DNA of 64,000 bases. It comes from Delphinus delphis. Lineage: Eukaryota > Chordata > Mammalia > Artiodactyla > Delphinidae. The DNA is taken from positions 18,646,148-18,710,147 of the forward strand of contig NC_082687.1 of NCBI RefSeq assembly GCF_949987515.2, given 5' to 3'. The notes beneath the pieces were generated by a model. The model worked only from the letters and a program-made list of their open reading frames with translations. It was not told the origin of the DNA and did not search any database. This document shows, one piece after another, positions 1 to 10,455 of the stretch. A program made the position numbers and the translations under genes. Position 1 is the stretch's first letter, and every line of letters begins with the position of its first letter.

Positions 1-599
1 TGGAAAACCTGTAAAAGATTTAACCTTTCTGTTCAATCTTTTAGGTACTGGGAAGAAAATCAAACATGAAGGTCGTTTATAGTCATTGAGGTATCTCAGG
101 GGTCCATTCTGAAAACTGCTACCATCAGCTAGAACCATTGTCAGGGGTTTTCAAATCCAGAGACAGCTCACAAAGGCTTCTTCAATTCTTTTGCCAGATA
201 TGAGCGCTGTTATTGTTATTGTTTTAGCAACTGACAGAGAGTCAAACACATTTTAAATATGAGAAGACCTTGGGAGAATGTGGATATCCTTAATAAAGCA
301 AGATCCTCTGTTTAGAAAGAACAACTTTGGTTGTTAGTATGGAGGTCAGGTCTCCCCGTTTTAAACTCCAAGTTTCAGAAAGATGTGAAAGCAGGTCTTA
401 GAAGCAAACAATCCACTTTCCAGAAACTTTACTGTTAATTATCCACATTCATTAAGGTTCTACTGCAGATTTTAACATAGCTAAGAGTTAATAAGATCTG
501 AATTAAGCACAAAGTAGGGTCTCAACTATTCTCTGTATTGTATCCAAATCCCACTTACCCTGATTAAGGTGTAAACTTCACATCATTTATTTGCCACTT
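1..599. other. Unique AT-rich sequence, no gene seen
   Basis: No recognisable repeat, exon-like open frame or RNA gene. All frames are closed by frequent stops. It is ordinary non-coding mammalian DNA. Confidence 0.6.
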
Positions 600-790
600 A
601 ATCTATGTAAGACAGAGTTTGACCACTTTATATAACCTCAGTAAATTTTCACAATAACCTAGTGAGGTACATATTATTAATATCCCTGTCTTGAAGATAT
701 GAAAAGTAAGGTCATGGTCAGATAGCTATTTCATGGTAAAGCTTGGATTTAGACTTACCAATGATCTGTTAACTCCTGATTTTCCAGTAC
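600..790 (-). repeat. MIR-type SINE fragment, reverse orientation
   Basis: The order 'ttcacaataaccta...gaggtacatattatta...cctgtcttgaagatatgaaa' followed by a 'ggtcatggtcagatagcta' block is the reverse-strand MIR core (consensus: bases allowing Ile/Met-poor 'ttacagatgaggaaactgag' then 'aaggtcacacagctag'). It is highly diverged, as expected of an ancient mammalian-wide SINE. The 79-codon open frame starting at 733 lies across its edge and has no family resemblance. Confidence 0.55.
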
Positions 791-1000
791 CTGACATTGA
801 ACACCTTGCTACTCTACCAGTAGTAGAGTTTGTTGAATATATCATCTACAGTAAAAAGGGAAATTATATAAAGACAGGGAAGGTAAGATTACCAGTGGCA
901 TCTTATCCTGGAAAACAAAGACCACTGAGTCAAAATGAATGTAAACAATCTTTTCCAGGAATTTGTGACTAACTACATACCAATAGTTCAATCAAAAATT

Positions 1001-1207
1001 AACCAAAATGGGACTTCCCTGGTGGTCCAGTGGTAAAGAATCTGCCTTCCAAGGCAGGGGACGTGGGTTCGATCCCTGGTCGGGGAACTAAGATCCCACA
1101 TGCGCAGGGCAACTAAGCCCGTGCGCCACAACTAGAGAGCCCGCCTACTGCGATGAAGGCCCCACACAGCCAAAATAAATAAATAAAAACAAAAATGAAC
1201 CAAAATG
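1001..1207 (+). mobile_element. tRNA-derived SINE (CHR/Bov-tA type)
   Basis: Starts 'ggacttccctggtggtccag', carries the tRNA-like B-box region 'gggttcgatccctggtcgg', then the CHR body and an A-rich tail (aataaataaataaaaac). Perfect 10-bp target duplications AACCAAAATG flank it at 1001-1010 and 1198-1207, so the inserted part is 1011-1197. It lacks the middle part of the longer CHR copies in this window and looks closest to a short Bov-tA/CHR-1-like subtype. Confidence 0.93.
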
Positions 1208-2862
1208 CACCAACTTTCGCTGGCAGGGATCTTGATACACAGAACATGATGAAGTAGCTGTCTCTTTACCCTGACTATTGGGCATCAACAAGAGAAATGA
1301 ATGTCAGGAGGGAGGAGCCTGTATAACTCTATTCAGAGCAGTAATAATTACTATTTAATTTTGCAGAAAGATTTAAGTATTCTTTGAGAGAATGGAGCAT
1401 TTGACATTCTGTCTGGATTTTTTTTTGTGGGGGGGAGTCTTTTTTGTTTTGATTTTGGTCAAGAGAAGTCATGTTGATAACAGCAGATAAACTTAGTAGA
1501 AGTCTGAAGTCTAATCAACAGTAGGACATGCAGCTCTCTGTGTGATGTGGATTTCCATTTTTGGTATATCAGCATTTTTGTCAGCAGAAACTAAACAGAA
1601 CTTTCCTCCTCCTACAAGCCACTCCAATTCCTTTCCTTCACTTCTTTCTCTTCCCAGCGTCACCAAATTGCTGGAGGAGGTGACTAGGCCACTGGATCTA
1701 AGTATACTCAGCTCTAATCACATTGAATCAGAAATTGTTAGTAAAACTGAGCCGTAACACAATTAAAAACATCCAGAGATTTGGTTCTCAAGGAAACCAT
1801 GTTTTCTCTCTTCTGAATCTCAAGATGCCTGCAGAAGAGCAAAAGAAAACCTACAAGAGCAGAGACCTGAGGAACTCAGTAGAAATGATAATGATGATGC
1901 TTTTTTAATTCCTGGGGGAAGAAAAATCCTTGAGTTTTCCACCTACAGAACAGAAGAGTGTGGGATTCAGGCTGTTCACTTCCTCATTTTCCTTGACTTC
2001 TTCGGGAAATTTGTATTCCTACTAAAGGGTGTGTTACATAAGAGGGAGTCAGTTGACCTGCCTGTAAAGGTTGCAGGAGTTTGGAACTTTGTTGAACTAA
2101 TTAGTGTGTGCACTCAGTTGAGGCTTGGCAGAAGCTGCTACCTTTATTAGCATTGAAGCTGAACTTCCACCATCACTAGGGAACATAGCAAACCGATGTT
2201 CACAAAGATACCGCCATCCTCACCTCCACCTCTACCTCCACTGGCTCACAACGCCCTCTATAGTTACCACCCTACTATGAAATGGGAACAGGTGTCTGGA
2301 AACCTCTCTTTCTAGACACACACACACAATTTCTACAACAGTGATCCCACTCTGGAGACCAACAAGAGCTATCATTCCATTTTTTAAAAGCCCCTTAGAG
2401 ATGGAAGGGAATGGGGGGTTATAATTGCTCTACAGTTTCTAGAGGAATCACTCTGTAAGAGATGCTATGCTCTAAGCAAACGAGTAGGCCCATGTTCTTT
2501 GTGCCATGACTCATATTTCAAACTCTACGTCCTTTCTGCTTGGCCATGGTAAAGCCAAGTATAGCACTGCTTACCTCAGCTGGAAAGTCATTACATGTTT
2601 TAACGCTAGGTGCAATGGGAGCCTTCTTGCTAAAAATTGCAGCAACATGGTGTCACCAAAACTGTTTCTGGTCACTTGCTCTTCCTTTTGACGAATGCAT
2701 AGAAAACTAGAGGCCACACAGGAAACTTGGAATGAGGAAAGAGATACACTAAAGTTGCTATGACTTTGATGAGAGTTGTTGAGTCATTTTTCAGCCTTTG
2801 CATGGTCTGACTGCTGGCTTGGAAACCCTGATGAGAGTTTCAGATGCAGAGATTTCATCATC
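1208..2862. other. Unique sequence, no gene seen
   Basis: No repeat family recognised apart from a very short CA run near 2318-2328. The open frames of 60-71 codons at 1542-1908 and 2506-2691 are of chance length, overlap in different frames and resemble no family. Confidence 0.55.
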
Positions 2863-3200
2863 AAAGATGCAGTCTAGGGCTTCCCTGGTGGTGCAGTGGT
2901 AGAGAATCTGCCTGCTAATGCAGGGGACACGGGTTTGAGCCCTGGTCTGGGAGGATCCCACATGCCACGGAGCAACTAGGCCCGTGAGCCACAACTACTG
3001 AGCCTGTGCGTCTGGAGCCTGTGCTCCACAACAAGAGAGGCCGCGATAGTGAGAGGCCCGCACACTGCGATGAAGAGTGGCCCCCGCTTGCCACAACTAA
3101 AGAAAGCCCTCGCACAGAAACGAAGACCCAACACAGCCATAAATTAATTAATTAATTAATTTTTTAAAAAAAGAAAAAGAAAAAAAAAGATGCAGTCTAG
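2863..3200 (+). mobile_element. CHR-type SINE, long form
   Basis: The element (2878-3185) opens with 'gggcttccctggtggtgcag', has the tRNA-like head, the 'cacaactactgagcctgtg' body, the 'gaagacccaacacagccat' end and a complex A-rich tail with ATTA repeats. Identical 15-bp target duplications AAAGATGCAGTCTAG lie at 2863-2877 and 3186-3200. The two minus-strand open frames of about 66 codons over it are frames of the SINE itself. Confidence 0.95.
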
Positions 3201-3329
3201 TAGCCATTTTCCTACCCAACCCTCCCTTACCTGGACCTCTTGTATTTTCATTGTAAACTATCAATTTTGATTTTTTTGGATCAGTTTGCATTCTCATTTG
3301 TTATAACCAAATATTTGCATTTCAAATGC

Positions 3330-3355
3330 CATTAAATAAATAAATAAATAAATAG
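3330..3355. repeat. (TAAA)n microsatellite
   Basis: Short tract of about five AAAT/TAAA units within otherwise unique sequence (3201-3720), which holds no recognisable gene. Confidence 0.85.
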
Positions 3356-3719
3356 CATTCTTAGCTCATTCTACATGAAATTTCTAGGTTTTAATAATGC
3401 AAATTTCTCTTGTGGTCCAGCATGCTAGTCAGGGATGCCAACGTTTCAAAAGGATTCCAACGTTTTGTGTGTGTATGGAGCGAAGTTCATCATATTTTAT
3501 TCTCTTTACTGCTTTCTTTTCCCCAAGGTTGAATTACATTCAGCTAAAGATGAGGAAATTTTAAAACGAAGCCCATTTGTAAATTGGGAATTGCTTGCCA
3601 ATGAAAGCCATATGTAATCTCAAATCCTGATTTTAATCAGTAGTTTCAACTCTTTCACTAAGTAAACCTTTATACCAGATTGCTCATGAGACAATCCTCA
3701 AGTATCATTAGCATAATTG

Positions 3720-3940
3720 TGCAGCCTTAGGGATTAAGAGTAGGACAGATTTGGGCTGGAGTCCAGCTCTGCCACTAACCAGCCTTGTGACCTTGAGCCA
3801 GTTACTTCATTTATAGTAAACTCGGGTAGCAGCTCTCTCATTTGGCTTTTGTGAAGATTAAATAAACTAAGCCATGAAGAATGCATTGTTTAATGCCTGA
3901 AACATGATGAGTACTCAATACACATTACCTAATGTTATTC
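3720..3940 (+). repeat. MIR SINE
   Basis: Readable MIR order: 'gctggagtccagctctgccactaaccag', a 'ttgtgaccttgagccagttac' block, a degenerate 'ctcatttggcttttgtgaagattaaa' block and a 3' 'gcctgaaacatgatgagtactcaat' end. This is one of the best preserved MIR copies in the window. Confidence 0.85.
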
Positions 3941-3974
3941 TTTCCCCTAAAACTTTCAGACGACCTGAATACAC

Positions 3975-4130
3975 GTCATTTACAAACAAACAAAAACTAG
4001 ACTGGCACCAGACTTCTCATCGGAAAGACTGAGGCTAGCAGACTGCAAGCAGTACTTCCAAAGTTCTGTGACAATGAATGAGATTTTTAACGGAAAATTC
4101 TCTATCCAGCCAAATTATAAATAAGGTATG
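3975..4130 (+). mobile_element. L1 ORF1 3'-end fossil, left part
   Basis: Resembles the part of old L1 elements after ORF1's central domain: 'cagacttctcatcgga', 'gcagactgcaagcag', 'tctatccagccaaattat'. It is cut at about 4130 by a probable LTR and resumes near 4680. No open frame remains. Confidence 0.55.
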
Positions 4131-4660
4131 TCAATATCCAACAGCCAAAACCCACCAGGAACACACCTAGAGTGTTGAACAAGATTGAGTTTATTGACTG
4201 TGGTTCAGGAAGGAAGTCTTCACCCCATGGGGAGGTATGGGCAGCTCTGTAAGCAGGTGTTAGGACAGTTCTTATTATAAGAGTTAGGCCTGTGTTGAGT
4301 GATTTTGGAAAGAGTGCTAGGAAGTAGGGTCTGCCTTGATTTGGGTGCTGTCAGGTGGTGAGAATGATCTTATGATTAGGTACCTTAATAACTCTTATCT
4401 AGGAATCAAGAGAAATGGAACAGGTAGGTCTAAAGCTTAAGAGGTACGGAAACAACAGTCACTCATGTTAGCTAGGAGAGAGGATGGTGGAAGTTTTTAT
4501 GGTTTGCTCTGTGTTCTTGCTATTGTCTGTGCGCAAACACAATTCCAGAGTGATCCTGTTTTTTTATTTGCCCCATCATGGTCACAGAGTCACCTTCTCT
4601 GATGGTGGTGTTCTGCGAAATTGTCCATTTGAATAAGGAGTATAGTATCACTTAGCAGCA
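4125..4660 (-). mobile_element. Probable solitary retroviral-type LTR, reverse orientation
   Basis: On the minus strand this roughly 530-bp block has LTR features: an AATAAA polyadenylation signal (plus-strand TTTATT at 4190-4195), a following U5-like segment ending near 'ggtgggttttggctgttgg', and a left edge that begins with TG on the plus strand, as the complement of a terminal CA should. It splits an L1 ORF1 fossil into two pieces (3975-4130 and 4680-4870), so it is an insertion. It holds no gag, pol or env open frame. The exact ends and target duplication were not resolved; family not assigned. Confidence 0.45.
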
Positions 4661-4679
4661 GGCCTGCCGCCAGCTGACA

Positions 4680-4870
4680 GCACTTATTTCTCCTCAGCGG
4701 AAGGGAAGCATAAGGACATTTTCAGACACACAAGGACTCAGATATTTCACCTTACATACTCTCTTTCCTAAGAAGTTACTTGAGGATGTGCTAGAACAAA
4801 AACAATGGGATGAACCAAAATAAGATTTTGAATCCAGGAAATATTGGCACCAGCCCAGATCTTTCAAGAA
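4680..4870 (+). mobile_element. L1 ORF1 3'-end fossil, right part
   Basis: Continues the left part after the insertion with 'aaggacattttcagacacacaa', then 'gaagttacttgaggatgtgct', matching the end of ORF1 and the ORF1-ORF2 spacer in old L1 copies. Highly decayed. Confidence 0.5.
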
Positions 4871-5157
4871 CTAGCTGCTCCTGCAAAATAACAGAGTTAT
4901 GGCTCCTGGCACCCAGCTTTCAGGGGTGCTGGAGATCTTCCTATTTCTAAGATTGGGTCTCCACCCTTCAGTCCTGTGACAGCAGACAGTCTTGAATGAG
5001 TTTGGTTTTGTTAAGTAAACTAAAAAATCCTAACTAGGTCCACAGTGTAAACTGACCTTTACATCCTTACTGGTAGAGACGTTAAGCAAATGGAGGATAA
5101 TGATATCAATAAAGTGAAGATGATATGTAATATATGAAAGTAAAAAGGAGGGAAACG

Positions 5158-5372
5158 GGGCTTCCCTGGTGGCGCAGTGGTTGAGAGTCCGCCTGCCGAT
5201 GCAGGGGACACAAGTTCGTGCCCTGGTCCGGGAAGATCCCACATGCCGCGGAGCGGCTGGGACCATGAGCCATGGCTGCTGAGCCTGCACGTCCAGAGCC
5301 TGTGCTCCGCAACGGGAGAGGCCACAACAGTGAGAGGCCTGTGTGCCACACACCAAAAAAAAAAAAAAAAAA
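5158..5372 (+). mobile_element. CHR-type SINE, short cetacean form
   Basis: Starts 'gggcttccctggtggcgcag' and ends 'aggcctgtgtgccacacacc' plus an 18-A tail. It lacks the 'cgaagacccaacgcagcc' end of the long form. The sequence is close to the other short copies in the window, indicating a young subfamily. No convincing target duplication was found. Four overlapping open frames of 72-118 codons at 5030-5456 are only SINE frames plus flank. Confidence 0.92.
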
Positions 5373-7154
5373 GTGACATTCTAGGTGCCCGATGAGGTTC
5401 CCCAGGAACAAACATGAATTCAGTCTCACTGAATGTAGAAACAGAACAGAGCCCACTTCAAGGCAAACTAAGTATAAATTACATCTTCAAAGTACCTAGT
5501 AATCTAAGGCATCAACCTTATTATGTTAAAATCGAATGTTTTTTTTCATTTTGGTAACAACTTACCATCGATTAGGAAGGAATAAAAAAACAAACTTCAA
5601 TAGGTAACCCTCCAGCAAAGGAGTAGTTAAATTTAACAAATGAAATTTCCTCTGCTTGCCTTAATTTTTTCTGTTTACAGATGGAAAGGAGGTAGGAGAG
5701 AGAGAAGGCCAAGAAACCCTTCCCTCCAGCTTCCAGCTTTGAAAGAAGTCCCAGGAGGACAAAGGAATCCCAGGTGGAGGGAGAGGAGTGAGGGACGGAT
5801 GCTCAAAATACAAGTGCGTGCCAGCCCCCCAGTCTCTGCTGCACGTTGTTGGGAACTGAAAATTCACTTCCTCTGGCAAATGATGTAGCCGATTAAATGT
5901 GAACATCCTGCACACCTGTTGCTGTTCCTAAGGCAAAGGGACTGGACAAAAGTGAGCAAGATGACAATATAAATCCCAAGTTGCATTGAGAAATACATTA
6001 TGTTTTCAGTAAAACCATGCCCTTAATCACTCAGTGCTTCGACTGCCCCATTTGCAAACACAGAAATCTTTGCTTACATGATCCTCACAGAGATGGCAAA
6101 GATTCATAACCTGTAGAAAATATACCTTTCCTTAGAGAAAAGGAATTGCACAAAACCAGGATTTTTCCTAACATATTAATAAAATCTTGACTTCCCTATA
6201 AAGCTGTATGGGAATATTATGATCGCCCAGTGTACCACCTACATTGTAAATGAAAATATGATCATCTTATCAATGCTGAAATTGCTTGTCTGAAGGAGAC
6301 CTGGCAATTTCCCTCAATAACTCAGTCTAATATAATTACATGCCTGACATAATGTTCATTATGACAACAAAATGAAAAACAGAGAGATAAAAAATAATCA
6401 ATAGGAGATGGAAATGTAATATACGCCTGGCTAATTGTGAGGAGATAATTAACTGGTTCGATCATCACTATTTAGTTAATACTCAGATGAGAAGGTTAAA
6501 TATTAAAAAAAAAATGAACCAAAGAAATCTTACTCCCAAATGAGTAATGGTACCATAAAGGCCACATTTGTTTAATTCTATTATTGACACATATTCAGTT
6601 GTTTGAATTCGAACATAATGGGTTTTTTGCTGTGTTGACCTTCCCACATGAGACGGAATTCTTCTGACATGGGCTGGCCTCTCTGATCCTGGCTTATCTC
6701 CAACAGCTTTGCTTCCCCTGACCCTGAGCACTGCAGGGAATAAAGGTGAAGAGAAGCAGGGCTAGAAGACTACTTTCCTTTTTTTCCCCTTATTTGTTAA
6801 TGTAGTCTGTATTTCTATAACATGCTGCCTTGTAGGAAGAGGAAAGTAAGCTTGAGGTGGCACAGCTTGAAGAGAAAATTGAGGAATAAGTATGTAAACT
6901 TGCAAGAAAAGGGAAAACCACCATTTTAAATTTTGTTCTTACTCCATAATTCATTTTATTCTCCATTATGGGCAAGAAGCACTAGAACAAGGCAAAACTA
7001 TTCATATTTTACAAGATAGACTGAATTCTGTTCTCTATTCCCAAGATGAAACTAGTAGACAAGGAAGAAGATTCCCCCTCCTACCTCCTATCATATATCT
7101 CTTTCCCTGAAGTTACTCCTGGTTAAATGGGACAATAGCCCTTCTGGAATCTAT
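5373..7154. other. Unique sequence, no gene seen
   Basis: No repeat family recognised. The opposed 82- and 84-codon frames at 5640-5915 lie in a purine-rich stretch (GGAGG/GAGAG-rich) that suppresses stops on both strands, and neither resembles a protein family. Confidence 0.5.
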
Positions 7155-7155
7155 C

Positions 7156-7190
<35 letters not shown>
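7155..7190. repeat. (CA)n microsatellite
   Basis: About 18 uninterrupted AC units, long enough to be length-polymorphic. Confidence 0.97.
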
Positions 7191-7192
<2 letters not shown>

Positions 7193-7299
7193 TGCCATGT
7201 GTATGTGTTAGTACTGTGTAACAGGAAGGTCAGTCAATCACAGATATTCATCCACGGTTCACGATGCTTCAGGAAGACTGCAAGTCCCCGAGGCTTCAG

Positions 7300-7600
7300 A
7301 AGAGATTCAGACAAAGGGCCCCTACTCTCATGGAACTTTCACTCTGAACGCTGTAGACTTCAACCAAATAATTAAATAATGGAAATGTGTGAAGTGTTAT
7401 TTGAGAAAAGCCACACACACGGCGGTTGCAGTCCATCTCATCCACTTATGTGTGAGTGACCAGGGGCAAAGATAGCAGCATTGAACACATGTTTACTAAG
7501 CACGTGTTACATATACTCCATTAAAGGCCCTTAGCGCAAGGCTTGGCACATGCCAAGTGTTCAGTAAGTGACAAGGAACAAGTAAACAGCCCCCTGCTAA
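7300..7600 (+). repeat. Probable L2-type LINE fragments
   Basis: Two blocks resemble LINE2 3' sequence: 'ctactctcatggaactttcac...taattaaataatg' at 7320-7400 and 'ttggcacatgccaagtgttcagtaagtg' at 7540-7570, the latter matching the classical '...gcacatagtaggtgctcaataa' end. Strong decay makes edges and orientation uncertain. Confidence 0.4.
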
Positions 7601-9920
7601 GGAATTATGTGTTTCTACTTCTAAATTTTATTTCTCATGTCACTCAAAGTAGACTAGGAATATCATAAAATGCACTCCACCCGTACAGTGTTGGTGTACC
7701 ATCCCCAAAAGTTGGTGTGCAAAGTACCGAGGGTCTTAACTAGTGGCTGAGATTTCTTTTTTTTTTTCCCTTACTACCTACCCTATCCAAGGTCTCTATA
7801 GGCTCAATATCTAGCTGATGACAGATGATATAGTAACAAGATCATGGAATTTAGAGTTAACTAGATTTGTGGGTAAGTTATGCTCTACCCGTGATTCGAC
7901 ATGTAAACTTAAACCATCTGTGAATGGAAATAGTAATATTTGCTGCAGACAACTTCTAAGAGCCTGAAATATGGGTACATAGAAACGATCTGTGATGACC
8001 ACTGGCAGAGAGGACTGGGGTACTTGAGCTGTTCTTTGAGGATAAATGAGATTCGATTCTACATGTAGAGGCCATATATGCCAAACCAGCCATGCTCTGA
8101 TACCTTCCAAGGATAATGACCAGGCGTTCTTCCTATTTGTCCTAAGCACACACTAAACACATGCAAAGCAGTGATTAACTTTCTCTTGGCTCAAGGAGGG
8201 AGACTGGGACTGCCTGCAATGGCGCCTGTTAAAATACCCAAATGGGGCTGACTTTCCCAGTTGGAGCTCAAGTCAAACACAAAGGCACCGCAAGGTTGAC
8301 CTACTGTCCCTGTTTCATCAACAGCTAAATGGCAGATCCCGATGCTGCCTTACTTAGAGTCTCAGTCCGTACCCTCAACTTGGCCTTCCTTTATCACACC
8401 CTGCAGTCTCTAAATTGCTGTGCACAATTTTCTGAGGACCCATCTGTGAGAACATCGTGGGCTGCTGGATGGATGCATGCACTTGCGCAAATAAGTAACA
8501 GAGAGCTGGTTTAGGCAGGAGGACTTACATATTTTTTCCTCAAATGACATATTTGAACATGAAAAACAACGTACTCTGTTCTCCTGCTAGCAAGTCATAA
8601 TGAAACCAGAGTGTTGCCTTCCCAGCAGCTCTCGCCTTTGAATCGTGCAAAGCAGAAATGATTCTCCGTTTGCAGGCAGCAACAGCCTCCAGAAGCTACA
8701 GGAACCTTGCCAAGATCCATGAAAAACCTCCACAGCTAACTGGGAACCGGCTTATTAGTGACACTTTTGAGAGTCAGGCTGTCATTGAAGAGAAACGAAG
8801 GAGAACGCGGTGGGCGCCGTAGCCTGGAATTAGACCGTGGGAGGGAGGAAGGCTCCTCGCAGGAACATTGCTCTGTAATTTTCTCAAACGCTCTCTGCTC
8901 AGCTGGCTTGCAAAAGCCCTGGATCTTGGGAGGCTGCAGGCAACACCTTACCCTCCACTCCCCCTTGAAACTGCCCCCGGCCATCCACCTTGGGAGAGCT
9001 CTGTGGCCTTTCAAAGGTACCCTGAATTAGTTAAGAGAAAAAAATATATTCCCACTTAGTAGCCTTTTGAACGTGTCTACATTTTTATATAGCTAACTGA
9101 GGTTTTTTCACAATTACTAGACAATTCCAGTAGCAAATAACCTGGAAGTTTTTGTGTAAATAAAAATGAGTTGAAGAATTTAAAAATTTTTTAAATTAGT
9201 CAAAGTATCAGTCCGGTCACATTTAGGAAGCATCACAAGAAATGAATATAATTAGTGACTGGGATTAAGATCTCTGATTTTTTTTTTCAGGAAGGTGATC
9301 GCCAGCAGGCCAGCCCCGGTCCAGCAGGATGCTATGTCCTGAGCACCACCTTTGAGCTTCTAGGTAAATGTTGTTCTGATAACAAACTGGGTTTCTCAGC
9401 TCCCTCCCCACTGGGAGGATGGTGTGTGATCTGGATAACGTTCTTGAGTTTTCTGCTAAGATTCTAGCTCTCAGCCAAGAGAAAAAAAAAAAAAAAATGG
9501 AGAAGAAGCATTTGTGTCGCTGTGTATTAGCAAAGGGAACCGTGTGAGCTAGGTGAGCCCACATCACTGCCACTTGATAGGCTCCCTGCTGGGTGAATTG
9601 AGGGAATCTTGATGTTACCCTGATCAAAAGAAGCCTAGATCCTGGAATCAACTCCTGGAGTCCTACATTGGGGTGGGAACTTTCCTGAACGTACCAGAAG
9701 TCCATCCAAGCACAGGGACTGGAACGTAGGAAAAAGAGCACACAGGCACCTGCTTGCTGCCTTACCCCATTATTGGCCTCTCATCTGTTTCAGCAAATTC
9801 ATTCTTCTCTCCTCATAGTAATGATTAGCCTTTGCATGTTCCATAATTCAACCCAACCTGTGACATATGTTTCCTGAATCTCAAGATAACTCATTCTCTC
9901 CCTACCTCTTGCTTTTAACA
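7601..9920. other. Unique sequence, no supported gene
   Basis: No repeat family recognised. A somewhat GC-richer section at about 8590-9010 has open frames on both strands (92, 90 and 63 codons) and an additional 54-codon ATG frame at 8658-8822, none recognised. The 158-codon minus-strand frame at 9265-9741 is split by a poly-T/poly-A run coding Phe and shows no domain. Read as non-coding. Confidence 0.5.
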
Positions 9921-9969
9921 TCACACATACACACACACACACACACACACGCACGCACACACACACGCA
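9921..9969. repeat. (CA)n microsatellite with CG interruptions
   Basis: ACAC tract interrupted by three GC steps ('cacgcacgcacac', 'cacacgcaa'). The 81-codon frame at 9867 owes its His-Thr run to it. Confidence 0.95.
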
Positions 9970-10118
9970 ATTTAGTGGTACCCAAAATTGGGCTGGTTGC
10001 CTACCCAGTAGGTGCCCATTTTTCTCCTCTGTTCTTTGCTGGGGTAGTTTGCCTCCTACAAGAACCTAAAATGTCAGTCACCAGCCTTTCCAGCTTCCTT
10101 GCTGCTAGATAGAGTGAC

Positions 10119-10455
10119 GTGACATAGATTTAGGGTGGCAATGTGACACAGCCCTGGGGTGCCATGTGACAGAGTCCTGCAGTGCCAATGTGATGAGATG
10201 ACACACCTGGAGTGGCCAAGTGACAAAGTTCTTGGGTGGTAAAGTGACACAGTTCTGGGAGGGCCATGAGATACAGTGCTTGGGTAGCAATGTGACACAG
10301 GTCTCTGGGGACCATGGGATACAGTCCTGGGTGGCAATGTGACACAGTTCTGGAATGGCCATAGAAACATTCCTGGGATGGTCATGGGACACAGTTCTGG
10401 GGTGGCGATGTGACATAGTGGTGGAGTGGTGATATGACACATGTGATAACCATGT
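10119..10455. repeat. Degenerate minisatellite with a 24-bp unit
   Basis: About 14 diverged tandem copies of a unit near GTGACACAGTTCTGGGRTGG + CAAT, i.e. 24 bp, with a few units of 23 bp and one short block near 10190. Because 24 is a multiple of three and the unit's reverse strand is stop-poor, minus-strand open frames of 122 and 135 codons run through it with a recurring Cys-His-Ile-Ala-Thr/Pro pattern. These are repeat frames, not a gene. Unit divergence indicates an old array. Confidence 0.93.

Noticed and set aside
1030..1085. tRNA-like A/B box sequences in the SINE heads
   Set aside because: They are tRNA-derived SINE promoters, lacking a full cloverleaf; not tRNA genes.
5030..5456. 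Several overlapping frames of 72-118 codons, also seen at 20.9, 53.6, 59.6 and 62.5 kb with similar peptides
   Set aside because: The similar peptides (for example 'GHGSRAQ…[15 protein letters not shown]') are translations of the CHR SINE body, not a gene family.
7155..7190. Regularly spaced repeats that could be mistaken for a CRISPR or phage-like array
   Set aside because: The window's regular repeats are CA, TA, GGAT and CTCTGT microsatellites and one minisatellite with no spacers; the genome is mammalian.
9265..9741. 158-codon minus-strand open frame
   Set aside because: Interrupted by a poly-Phe run from an A tract, no recognisable domain, no initiation or splice context, and opposed by a plus-strand frame. 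Chance length in a stop-poor stretch.
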